From: Pseudoscleropodium purum
Lineage: Eukaryota; Streptophyta; Bryopsida; Hypnales; Brachytheciaceae
DNA: 64,000 bases
Assembly (NCBI GenBank): GCA_963969395.1
Contig: OZ017797.1
Span: 27,094,001-27,158,000 of the forward strand
Direction of reading: 5' to 3'
Shown here: positions 37,475-48,034 of the stretch, piece by piece
How positions within the stretch are numbered: position 1 is the stretch's first letter
Layout: every line of letters starts with the position of its first letter
Made by a program: the position numbers and the translations under genes
Notes under the pieces: model-generated
The model's input: the letters and a program-made list of their open reading frames with translations, nothing else
The model's database searches: none
What the model was told of the DNA's origin: nothing

Positions 37475-37692
37475 CACGTTGCCATTATTTTCACATTGCT
37501 TGCAATTGGTTGAAAATGAGTAACCAATAGTTAGGACTACTTTTACATTACTTAACATTGGTGAAAAATATCTAACGTCATTACTTTTACATTAATTAGG
37601 ATTGGTGGAAAACATTTAACCAATGGGTGTCATTATTTTTACATTATCATTAGTTGATTGGGTATTAAGCCCCCCTTCCTAAAGTATAAATA
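37475..37692 (+). promoter_or_regulatory. Repeat-bearing promoter with TATA box
   Basis: Four diverged direct repeats of about 50 bp are built on CATTAYTTTTACATTA followed by ATTGGTKGAAAA, each bringing an ATTGG/CCAAT-type box. They precede TATAAATA at 37685-37692, which is 153 bp upstream of the orphan gene's ATG. The leader then carries TTTGATTTCAACTCTTT and TTTGGCTTCAACTCTTT direct repeats. Confidence 0.6.
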
Positions 37693-37844
37693 AAGCAAGA
37701 CTTCCCATTCACTTCTCACCTTCTTAATTAGCTCTATTCTTCTCTATTTCCTCCTCAATTCTTTGATTTCAACTCTTTGTGATCATTTCTTTTGGCTTCA
37801 ACTCTTTAAGGTCATTTCTTTGGTTTTTCTCCCTAAATCACACC

Positions 37845-38411
37845 ATGGAGTTCGACACACTATTGGATCAACAAGGGGGCCTCAACAAGGGGGCCAACAC
37901 ACCAAAAGCGTTCCTCAAGCTTTTTGCAAGAGCGTTGGGTTTGGAAAGCAACCGCCACCTCTCCATCCTTTTGGAGGCCGTACTCAACACCAACAACAAG
38001 TCCACGCTCCACCAAATCTTCATGCCCAAATCGGCCATCACGGGCCTCCACGTCCTAATTATCATGCTTTCAAAATTCCAATCCAACTATCTAATGACGG
38101 CCATCCTCCGCAAGGGCCTTCGTGTGCTTCAACACTTGATGAAGCATGAAGTGGTGGAAGGGAAGAGTCTCCTTCATTGCACTTGCCATTTTTGTGTGCA
38201 CAAGATGTGCAAGCTTCTTTACAATCTCACCAAACATGGTGATGATCAAGTGCGAATGTTGGCTTCAATGTTCCAAAACTTCAGGTTTCAAATGCCATGG
38301 GAACCTCACTCCACGCATGTGAGCATTTGCGAGGAGGCCAAGAAGAAGGCCCAAAGGCGAAAAATTCAAGAAGAACAAGGCCTAGAAGAAGGTGAAATTC
38401 TAGTGGAATAG
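37845..38411 (+). CDS. Orphan single-exon gene, 188 aa, Cys/His motif
   Basis: An intact reading frame of 188 codons plus TAG starts in an excellent context (CACCATGG) downstream of a TATA box. It is not recognised. The predicted protein is helical: an N-terminal region (KAFLKLFARALGL, RHLSILLEAVL), a hydrophobic middle (GLHVLIIMLSKF), then LRKGLRVLQHLMKHEV. A compact HCTCHFCVHKMC motif (about residues 111-122) could bind metal, and the basic, Glu-rich end KKKAQRRKIQEEQG closes it. No transit peptide or transmembrane segment stands out. A second open frame overlaps at 37763-38149, but it has no good start and is proline/His-biased, so it is taken as a shadow. It may be a lineage-specific gene or a domesticated transposon-derived gene. 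Confidence 0.6.
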   Translation: MEFDTLLDQQGGLNKGANTPKAFLKLFARALGLESNRHLSILLEAVLNTNNKSTLHQIFMPKSAITGLHVLIIMLSKFQSNYLMTAILRKGLRVLQHLMKHEVVEGKSLLHCTCHFCVHKMCKLLYNLTKHGDDQVRMLASMFQNFRFQMPWEPHSTHVSICEEAKKKAQRRKIQEEQGLEEGEILVE

Positions 38412-41400
38412 ACAAGCAGAGGGCTCACTTGTATACTATGCCTAGAGTGTAGATTGTGACAAAACTATGAAATGGGTCATTACATTGTTTCTATAGGAGC
38501 TTAAATAGCTTGTTGGTAGTAGCAAATATGCTCCGACCAATTCCCAAGCCTGATTTCTGTATAAAATAATTGATCTTATCATTGCTTTGTACTTCAATAT
38601 CCTCTGGAGATGGAATCAATTGTTCCATCTCTGTAGACCACTAGATAGAGTCTCTTGAAGTAAAACTATCATCACTTCACTTTCTTGTGTTTAATTTTTG
38701 TGTGCTCATGTATCAGTGACAATCTTTCATCTTTTCAATACACCTTTGAAATCAAACACTGTATTGAACATTCTATTATCTGGAAAAAGTAAAGTTATCA
38801 TGCATTAGTTCATTTAATTTATTACTGCAATACTAATTAAGTTAGAGGTTGCCAAATTAGCAAGAATTTCAATTAATTTATTGTGAGTAAGAGTCCTCTT
38901 GAGTCTAAACTGTGCCCAATACATTGTACAAAATTCCTGAGGAAACAATGATTCCTATTGTGATACTTCTTCACTATAGGATTGAACCTGGAAGATTGCT
39001 TGTAACTAACAAAATATGCAATTACAAAGAATGCCATTCTAGTCCATTTTCATACATCAATTTCCTACGACATGGTGAAGAGCAGAGGATGTGACAGTAC
39101 AGAGCATGATCTTTAATTAAGAGTGCTACAAGTCTACAAATTATGTACACTTTATTTTAGTTTTTGGATATTTTTTCCAAAATCTCGATTATTATTGGAA
39201 CTAGCCTTGAAATGTAACATAATCAATGGACGATTCTTGCTTTCATCCAATTATACCATCCAATGAAAAACAGCTAATTTAGGGCAACAAAAAAAAACTT
39301 GAATAAATTTAATTTTAATTTTTTTAAAATTTTTTCTCATAAAATATGTTTTTGTCTATAAGAAAATCTTTAATTTATTCCATTTGGATTATTGATGCAA
39401 AAGTTATGAAGAAGGGGAAGAACCTTATTTATTAGGCAATTTTAGCATCTCAATTTTTTTAAACCCATAAAAGATATGTTTTTTAACTCAATTTTAAAAA
39501 AAAATTAGTAAAAAGAAGTCTCCTAGTATAGATCCTCTACCAAAACATTTTCTTTGTTAGAATTGACATACTTTGATTCTATCTTTTGATTTCATCTTTT
39601 GCTAGTGTTGTTCACAATTAAGGTTCTCTTTCCATCTTGTACCTATGTCTATTGAAAAATATTTAAAAAAATGCAAGTTAAGTTTCAATTTTTGAAAAAA
39701 ATTCCCTTATATTTTCTAGTCACTTTTCAATACTATTTTTGACCCAAAATTGCAAATTGAAGTTCAAAATTGAAAAATAAGGACTTCTACTAAAGTCACA
39801 CAAATACATGAAGAGATTTTCTAAACATAATAAATTTTCTACATTCAACAAGTCCTCAAAGTGCACTACCTTTGCACATATGCAAAAAACACAATTCTTT
39901 TTTTCTAAAGATGAAAATGGTTGAGAAAAAACATCTTTAAATTAGAAAAAATGATTTAATTTATTGAATTTTATTGAATTTCTTTACCATTTTCTACAAA
40001 TCAAACATCATCAAACATCAAAGTGTCTATTTTTCTTAGCATTTTCCATAGTCTTTTTTTTGTGCATAACTTTGAAAGATAAATTTTTCTAAATGTGAAT
40101 TTTTAGAGACATTCTATTAGCAATTCTTCAAAAATTATCCATATTTTATTTCTTTTAAAAATTACTCCAAAAGTCACAATACTCACTAAAATAAGTAGTT
40201 TGGAATTTAAAATGGCTAATGTTTCTTGCAATTATCCAATTATTATTTGGTGAATTAACTCGTAAAGTCCCAATGTCTTCTTAGAGAGCAAATAGATATT
40301 TTGGTAGATTCATATAATCTCAATTTTTAGTAAAATTTCTTAAAACTTAGTCTCAAGATAGAAAAATACATTAACTTTCTGAGGATATATTTTTTTATTC
40401 CAATCGGTGTTGAGGAGCAAAAGTTATGAAACCAAATCTAAAAATATTCAAATCAAAACATTGCAAGCAATATCAAAAAATTACAAAAATTTGAAATCAA
40501 TTTGAATATTTTATATTTCTCATATTTAAAGTATATTATTCTCTATTTGAAAGTCTTTAAATTATACTCTTTTTGGAGAAGTGATGAGGAAGTTACAAAG
40601 TGTTTTTTTTTAGCTTTTTAGAGTTTTTTTATTAAGAAAATTAAAATATTGAGTTTGATTCTAAATTCAATTTGACAGTTTAAAAAAAATGAAGTTCTAC
40701 AAAGATTAATTGGTTCTGAAATTGAATTATGCCATTGTTGGATTTGCATATTTTTATCTCATTATAGAATTGTTAAGAATTTAGTTTTTTTTTTCAATTC
40801 AAAACCTACTTCTATACAACAATTTTTTAATAGGATAAAAAAAAATTATTTATTTATTTTTCCGAAACTCTAAACTCAATTCTTTAATATAATTTTAAAA
40901 AGATCCAAATCATCATAGTGTCTAAAGGTTGAAGTTATCAGGATTTATAATATTCAAGTGAAGCAATGTAGAGTACTTCCAAAAGAGATTTCTTCTTTAA
41001 AGTTCAAATGCAAATGTCTTCTAATCTATGAAAAATTTTCATCATGTTTTTATATAAGTTGACTATACAATCTTCACAATTCAATATTGAAAATTTTATT
41101 TTTTAATTTCTTCACTCAATGCAATAGAATTATAGAACTAAGAATTATGAATGATATGTGGCATTAAAGAAGCCTTACTACTTTAAGGGACAAGATTTAG
41201 AACTTCATACAATTTTTATATCATCTCTCCCACTCAGACTACCATAAGTAAGATTACAATGGGACAATGCCTTGAAATGTGAAAACAACATTGAGAACAT
41301 TGAAGCAACATTTGATTCATGAACAACTTTCTTTGACAGATGTTACTCAAGGGAGTGATCAATTGTGGATTGACAAACATTATTTACTTGTGCAAATCCT

Positions 41401-41690
41401 AGTAGTGAAAGAAACATATGTTTGAAAGTTTTGCTCTTTGTAATTTAGAAATAACAATTTTGTAGTGGTGTTTGATAAAACATGGTTATAGAACTTTCGG
41501 AGTGATGAAATTACATGAATAATAAAAATAATAAACTCACAAGTTTACACTATAAATGGTGTGCAATCCTTGTAGCAATCATTTAGTAATTTGATGACAA
41601 ATTTTCAACCAAAATTTTGATTTTTTACAGGGGTGATTCCATTGGAGTACATTGTGTAGGTGATTGATTGACTAATTAATCAAATAGTTG
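38412..41690. other. AT-rich intergenic region
   Basis: No gene supported. 38412-38800 is the probable 3' flank of the orphan gene; beyond it the DNA is extremely AT-rich with long A/T tracts. Confidence 0.55.
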
Positions 41691-43110
41691 TTGTAAGCAT
41701 ATAAATTTGTTGAATAAACATTTTTTTTTAATTGTGTGAATGGGGTTCAAATTAGACTTGATTTTAGAAACTCATGGTAATAGGAGCTTAAATGTTGTTG
41801 GATTTTGAGTATTGCCGTGGGATCCTAGGAAGTGCAAGAGATTAGTTATTAACGGTTTAATTGAGTTTGATTTGAAGGGATGTTTCGGCCAGCATTGTAA
41901 GACTGGGAGCTCTTTTTTTTCTCATTCATTTCTCACTTCAGTGTTTAGTCGTGTGTGTATTTTCTAGTTAAACTGTTGTGTAATGAACCATCCATGTAAT
42001 ACAACTTTTAAATATATTGTTGTATTTTGTTTGTAAGTCCCAGTGATTGGGCAATTGTTGGAGTTTAAGGTCCTAGTGATTGGACAAAGTGTGGTAATTG
42101 ATTTGATTTTGAAATCCCAGTGATTGGGTATAGTTTGTGTTGTGTAATTTCCTGTGAAAGGAATTCATATTTTTGTATGCTTAAAGTTGTTGTTATAATC
42201 TAAATCTAATTATATCATTGTAATTGTTTAATTGCTTTAGCAATGTGTGATTTCATTGCAGCTTGAAGCAATTGTTGAGTAGAAGTTAATTTGTAGCTTA
42301 AAGCAATTAGATGGGATGTCTACTATTGGCTGGTTGAACTAGTATGTATCTGTTTAAGTGATGGTACTACTGTGCAAGTGTTGTCCGCTTAAGCGATATA
42401 TGTTAAGTCTATGGTCTGATAGTCAACTTTAAGCATATGAACCGAATAAGATTCATGGCTTCAAGCTAGATGATTTGTAAGTGTTTTTGGAATGTACTTA
42501 AGTTGATCAGTGAGTGATATATGCTTAAGCAATTATAATGAATCTATTGTTCAGAGATCGCTTTAAAACATTTCAACTAAATTATATTGTGGCTAGAAGC
42601 CAAATAGTATTTGAGTGAGAAAATATACTTGGATTATAAATTTGTTGTATAAAAAACCCAGAGATTGGGTGACTGCATAAATTTGTGTATATCTAGTGAT
42701 TGGATAATTGGAATATGAATTATAGCTTGAAGATGTGTTAGAATTATAAGAGTGAATTTAATTGGATTAAGGAATGTGTGAATGAGAATTTGTATAGCTT
42801 ACAGCCTTGTGATGTGAATGCTTAAAGCAATTAAATAGTTTTACAATGAATTAAGTGAATGTATACTTTAACTGTTGTGATAAAATGGCTTTAAGCAAAG
42901 TTATTATAGAATGCTATAAGCAAATATTGAGACACTAAAGTGTGATAGAAATTGTTTATACTAACTTGTGGTTTGATGAATGATGAGTGACGCTTTAAGC
43001 GAATAATGCGAGCCTACGCTTTAAGCGAATATTGCGAGCCTACGCTTTAAGCGATTGCAAGAGGAATTGAAGACTTGTTTGCTTAAAGCTAAATGTTATG
43101 TTTTCTCTCA
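41691..43110. repeat. Field of short palindromic words (GCTTAAGC and CCCAGTGATTGGG types)
   Basis: Two kinds of word recur. The first is TCCYAGTGATTGGRYA (about 42037, 42070, 42115, 42657 and 42690). The second is a dyad GCTTWAAGCR family, seen as GCTTAAGCGAT, GCTTAAGCAAT, GCTTAAAGCAATT, CTTTAAGCAAAG and others. At about 42990-43062 it becomes a perfect tandem run: three CGCTTTAAGCG palindromes at 26-bp spacing separated by AATATTGCGAGCCTA. No coding frame lies in the region. It may be the terminal region of an old mobile element. Confidence 0.6.
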
Positions 43111-43811
43111 CTTAAGCGTGCTTGTTTGAATCAACACATTAGGATAAGACTAAGACTTCATATTTGTATTGTACATCCATGTGTGTCGGACACAAACTAA
43201 TTATTGGATAATTGGGTGATCCCAATTACTAAAAATAAGGGGATAATTTAATGTTATTTCCATTTAGAATTGACAGTGTATGATTAATTCTATTAATAAA
43301 AGTGACTCTAATTGAAATATGTTAGACTATTTGATCAATCCTTGGATATTGAACCTCTATACTCTAATTCTGGATGTTTTGTGAAGTAGGCAAAATGCGA
43401 ACTATAGCAGTCAATCAATGAAGAATATAATATTGTTAGCCAGCTTTACTCTCGCCCTCTGACAAGAGGTATAATGCACTCTTGGATACTTGAGTTCCAA
43501 TTGAGTTATAATCTGTGGCTAGTCTTATGGTAACATGTGGCATGTAAGTACTATTCATGAGAAAAGGAACAAATGGCCATGTTGGGAGGCTCCGCTTTGG
43601 AGGGAGAGCAGAAGGAAGCCTCTCAACATTGGTAAACAATGTTATGAATTGAAAGTGAAATTTACTCAACTATGCCACTTCCAATCACAGAAAATTGAAA
43701 CAAATCATCACTTGAATTCATGATTTTTTTATCAAAGAACTAGTGTATGCCTAAATCAGCTAGAAGTCATAGATGACTCAATATATAATTAAATGTTCAT
43801 GCTTTGAACAA

Positions 43812-44724
43812 TGCCACAGTTATTATTGATTATGCTTTTGTATATATTTGCCCTAATAAATTGTTGATGAAGTTCGAATTGTAGGTATCCAATACGCACA
43901 TTCTATTTGCCTCATGCATAATAATATACCCACGTGAAAGAAACGATCATTGAGCTTTTGATTGGATGTTTTTGTAATTATATATACTTAGCTCTTGAGT
44001 ATAGAAATGCGTTTTTCTCGGCTTGTTAGTTGATCGAGCTATTGATACATTAGTACTGCCTGAGTAGTTTTGCAACAATAGCCTGTACTATTGTGAAATT
44101 CTTCTGGTAAGACCTAGGATGGGGGCATGCAAGGGGTTCAATGAGATAGAGTGTCACGGATTGAACATGAATTTGGCAACATCTATGAGCCATAACTTAG
44201 TTACTTAACATCCAATTCAAAGAAATGAAACATGAGTTGACTATGTGTTTGAATTGATCCAGTTTGAGAACATTTTTGATAATTATCCAGCTATCATTCG
44301 AGTTGACCAAGTATGTTAGTAGACCAAAGCATGCTTTTTGATCTGATCAAAATGTGTACAACAAAAAATGCATGTAGGCTAGTTTACGGCCATCTTAACA
44401 TCAACATCTTAAAGAACACAATTTAACAACAAAAATTCATTTATTCTATGGCATGCTATTTTGGTGTTCAATGACTAACACTTAACAAAACAGAACAAAT
44501 AGTGTAGTCAAACAAATGAGTGCAAAGGATGAACTTGGCACAATCTTGAGGTATATATCAGTCTTTGGATGTTTGACCACTTGTGACAATATGGGCTCTT
44601 TCATGAGTTCAAATTGGCAAAGGACAAATCTTGTTGGAAGCTGTGGAAGTGGCATTAGCTATTGGGTTATGGTACCATGGTTCAGAACTGCTTGGCTTTT
44701 CACGCCAGCTCTCCTTCAATTGCC
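43812..44724 (+). repeat. Duplicated segment, copy A (uninterrupted)
   Basis: Matches 53526-54285 and then, after a large insertion, 63115-63702, in the same orientation at roughly 80 per cent by eye. Landmarks include TATCCAATAYGCACA, CTCGGCTTGTTAGT, GTGAAATTCTTCTGGTAAGACC, GGGCATGCAAGGGGTTCAA, CAGTCTYTGGATGTTTGAC, AATATGGGCTCTTTCATGAG, AAATTGGCAAAGGAC and TCTCCTTCAATTGCC. Non-coding. It serves as the empty-site reference for two insertions in the other copy. Confidence 0.88.
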
Positions 44725-44853
44725 ATTAAAATCACTAGGAGCATATTCTTCCCTTTGCAAAGGCACATTCCATTGGCAGAGTCGACCTTGGAATGCAGAA
44801 TCAACCTTGTGTGAGAATTCTGTTAATTTAAATAAGTTCCTAGTGATTTTAAT
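44725..44853. repeat. 129-bp sequence bounded by a perfect 16-bp inverted repeat
   Basis: ATTAAAATCACTAGGA at 44725-44740 is exactly repeated in inverse at 44838-44853. It starts precisely where the match between segment copy A and its partner at 63702 stops, so it is probably a small insertion. No target-site duplication was seen. Confidence 0.6.
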
Positions 44854-44977
44854 GCTAGGAAACAGTTTGCTCAAGGTAGATTTTGCCCAATGCACGGTTA
44901 TGGGGCTCGTTGTGCTGAGCTTGCCCCATGACCACTTATAGGGCGGAATCTGCCCTTAGTAGACCATTCCCTAGTAC

Positions 44978-45166
44978 AATTTGGGAGTTTTAGTACCTGT
45001 AGTTGATACTCAGTTCTACAAGTCCCTTGATCAAGACCTTATTCAGCAACTTGAAAAAAACCACCAAGTACTCATCACCATGGAGGAAGGCTCCTTTGGA
45101 GGCTTTGAATCTCATATTGTGCACTTCATAGCTTTGAATGGGCTTCTCAATGGCAAACTGAAGGCA
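44978..45166 (+). pseudogene. Fragment of a DXS gene (one exon)
   Basis: Translated on the plus strand this gives [37 protein letters not shown] and [20 protein letters not shown]. That is the start of the C-terminal transketolase domain of 1-deoxy-D-xylulose-5-phosphate synthase, the first plastid MEP-pathway enzyme. A TAG at 44972-44974 closes the frame just upstream. The fragment ends at CTGAAG followed by GCAAGT, which has the shape of a rare GC-type splice donor, at a place where plant DXS exons commonly end. No other DXS exon is visible in the window. It is probably a captured or abandoned exon among transposon remains. Confidence 0.8.
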
Positions 45167-45433
45167 AGTCTATCACATACTTGAATTTGGCTTCAATCTA
45201 TTCCTTATTTTTCTCCTAGAGTAGAGAATTAGAATCCTCTACTGATTGCAAGTCCATTTTACCTACACTTCAAAAAAAGGTTTTCCTAGCCCTTCCTAAA
45301 TGGTGAAGTTTGGTTTGTCAACATTTTTAGGAAAAATAAACATCCCATAACTTATGTGATTAGCCAATATGATGAAAAATTTGTTAAGAATATATATAAA
45401 AGAATTAACCAAAAAAGATTCCATATTCATCTT

Positions 45434-45621
45434 TGACTCCTAAATGCCCAAGGCCTTATTTAAGGTCCTTGGAATTTGCACTAAATTGAACAAAAAGTCA
45501 ACAATTTGATAAGTTTTATCAACTTTTTTTGAATTGCAATTGTACAAATTCAATGGAGACATGTTAAAGATCACATAGGAAAAGAAAATACAACAATATG
45601 AAATATTAATAGGATTGAAAG
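45434..45621 (+). repeat. Dispersed repeat copy 2 (partner at 20.10 kb)
   Basis: Same-orientation match to 20104-20275. The hAT-type MITE at 45622 sits at its right edge, within the part aligned to 20265-20275. Confidence 0.7.
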
Positions 45622-45884
45622 CAGGGTTGACGAATCTCTACGTCCGCCCCAAAATAGCGTCCGTAACCCGGATGTCCAGACGTCCGGATGCCAGCGGACG
45701 CAGCATCCCTCCCGCTGTCGGAAGGCGGACGCCCAGATCGTACGGATCACATCAGTTCGCATTTCGATCGGACGGCTGTACCGGGGCGGACGGATATCGG
45801 GGTGGACAGGCAGACGGGGCGGTCCCAGCGGACGTTGCGTCCGTGTCCAGACATCCCAGACGTTCGGACGTCCTGTCAACCCTA
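45622..45884. mobile_element. 263-bp GC-rich hAT-type MITE with 8-bp target duplication
   Basis: Ends CAGGGTTGAC (45622-45631) and GTCAACCCTA (45875-45884) are inverted copies except at the outermost base. They are flanked by an exact 8-bp duplication ATTGAAAG (45614-45621 and 45885-45892). The length of the duplication and the CAGGG end point to the hAT superfamily. The interior is strongly GC-rich against AT-rich surroundings and is made of many CGGAC/GTCCG words in both orientations, which look like repeated transposase-binding sites. No coding capacity. Confidence 0.88.
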
Positions 45885-45892
45885 ATTGAAAG

Positions 45893-47220
45893 ATTATAAT
45901 ATTTGTTCATGAGGGTGTTAAAAATTAAAAATTGTAAAAGCGATTTAAAGTCTTTCAATTCTTTTTTCACATGTCAATTCTAAAAAATTGGTCACCAATA
46001 AAATATGAAGTTAAAGAGCATAATATGCATAAATCTAATCAATTTATGGCAATTCTTAAAATCTACTCTACAATTTTTTAATATAAATTTCTAATGTGAT
46101 TTTTTCTTCAAGAAATAGTGTATTTGAATTACATTTCCAAAAGCTCACAACACTAAAAAATCAAGATTTGCAATGGACACCCTTGCACTTGGGAAAATCC
46201 AAAGACTAGTAGAGAGTAGTAGTTTGATGTTGTCAAACTTCACAAAATCAACTCCTAGTTTAGTGTTTAGGATTACAGCATTGTTTGGGTTATAAGAATT
46301 TGTAAGTGTGGGTTACGAGAATGAACTTAGTTTTGGCTCACAAGAATTCACTCTTGGTTTAGGCTTTAGGATTATAGCTACAATTTGCTATTTACGAGCC
46401 CTAATTTGTTGTTTAGGAACCTTGATTTGTTTAGGAGCTTTGATTTGTTGTCTTCATAGTGTTCTTGTTCATTTCCGCACTTGTGACTTCTTCTTGATGT
46501 TTTGATTTGCAGGTTGTATAGTTTAGGGTGTCAGTGACCTCAGTTCTTTGATGTTGGAATATGCTATTTTGTTTCTGATAGCATCTTTGGAATTAGAGCA
46601 TTGGACCTCAAAGCTTTAAATTTCTATCAACTTCTTCATTTGTAAGTTGTAGGTTGCAACTTAGGGAAAATTTGTTGTTTTGAAATATATGGAAGTTTGT
46701 AAATGTTTGAGATTGTTTTTGAATGTGTGAGTTTGTTTGTGAGTGCATCAATTTGTTTTTGAATGTGTGAGTGTTTGTTTGTTTATATATATGGACTTGT
46801 TGAGGAGATTCATTATTCTTTAGCTTTGTTTCTCAATAAACACATTTGCAATTCTTAATTTGTAGTGCATTATCTTGTAGGATTTGGAGCAAATTGCATC
46901 ACTTGCAAATTAGAAGTATCACAAGGTTGTCATTTTGTATTTTCCTAGGTTAGTTTCAAATCGATTACTCTACCAAATTTAGGACTTCTGCATTGGATGT
47001 TGGCTTATGGTTTATGATTTAGGATATAATATGTCATTTTAAAGTCTTACATGGAAATTTTAGGTTTTAGGTTTCAAGGTTTAGGGTTTGGGATATTGTA
47101 AATTGTAGGGTTTGCATGGATTATCATTGGAGTACCAATAAGGTTTAGGAAGGATATCACTAGGATATCATCGGGTCTTAGATGGGTATCATGTCCAAAA
47201 TCCCAAACAAAACCTCTACA
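45893..47220. other. AT-rich intergenic DNA
   Basis: No gene supported. 46260-46560 contains repeats of a TTTAGG(A/G)-TTTG word (for example TTTAGGATTATAGC, GTTTAGGAACC, GTTTAGGAGCT); 46660-46800 has TGTGAGTTTGTTTGTG-like simple repeats. Confidence 0.5.
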
Positions 47221-47221
47221 A

Positions 47222-48000
47222 TTTAGGGCGAACCGTTCTAAAATGCATCCCTATAGATTTCAACCAGAAATGTCCGTCCTTGTATCCACAGACATAGAAC
47301 TTACCAAACCTATAGACATAATAAAATTTACGAAGATGCAGAAGTAAAACCCAAAGACTACATTAGAAGATCATCCCCACAAAGATAGTATGAATTGAGC
47401 AAAAAATAGGAAAAGAACCAGTGCAATTTAGAGGGGACCACCCTAAACTACATCCTTGTAGACTACACCAAATGTCCTTCCCCACAAAGATAGAATAGCA
47501 TGAGAAAAAATACATCCAAGAACCAATGTAATTTAGGGGGGACCACCCTAAACTACATCCTTGTAGACTATACCAAATGTCCTTCCCCACAAAGATAGAA
47601 TAGCATGAGAAAAAATACATCCAAGAACCAATGTAATTTAGGGCGGACCACCCTAAAACGCATCCCTATAGAATTAATTAAATTACATCCGTCTTTGTAT
47701 ACACATATTTAAAACTAACCAAACATCAAGACTTGATAAAAATATAATTATATCCAAAGTTTAGACCCAAAACTACTTTAAATGTCCTGCCTCACAAAAA
47801 TAGCATATAGTGAATAAAAATCTAAAAATCAATGCAAATTAGGGCGGACCGCCCTAAAATGCATCAGTATGATAGCGTTTTAAGAGATAATGTGGCATTA
47901 TATCAAACAACTATATAAAAAGAAATGTAAAAACCCAAATCCAAATCCCATATTCTCTTTCCTAAAACAACAATTTAGGTCTGTCCATCCTTAATCGCAT
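47222..48000. repeat. Palindromic repeat cluster with 105-bp tandem units
   Basis: Six copies of a dyad-symmetric word, best form TTAGGGCGGACCGCCCTAA followed by AATGCAT, occur at about 47222, 47427, 47532, 47637, 47839 and 47973. Two nearly identical 105-bp units (47413-47517 and 47518-47622), plus the start of a third, each carry one copy with AAGAACCA, CATCCTTGTAGACTA, CAAATGTCCTTCCCCACAAAGATAGAATAGCATGA-like text. Related single copies lie at 44937-44957, 49492-49518 and 51078-51104. Confidence 0.85.
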
Positions 48001-48034
48001 CACCCAACTTACAAAAAGTTTGTTCCTTTTCAGA

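Noticed and set aside
37763..38149. 128-codon ORF overlapping the orphan gene in another frame
   Set aside because: Starts upstream in the leader without good context and is His/Pro-biased; the 37845 frame has the better start, length and composition.
47413..47680. CRISPR-like or satellite array
   Set aside because: Only two full 105-bp units plus a partial one, with no unique spacers; better explained as a local tandem duplication carrying the palindromic word.
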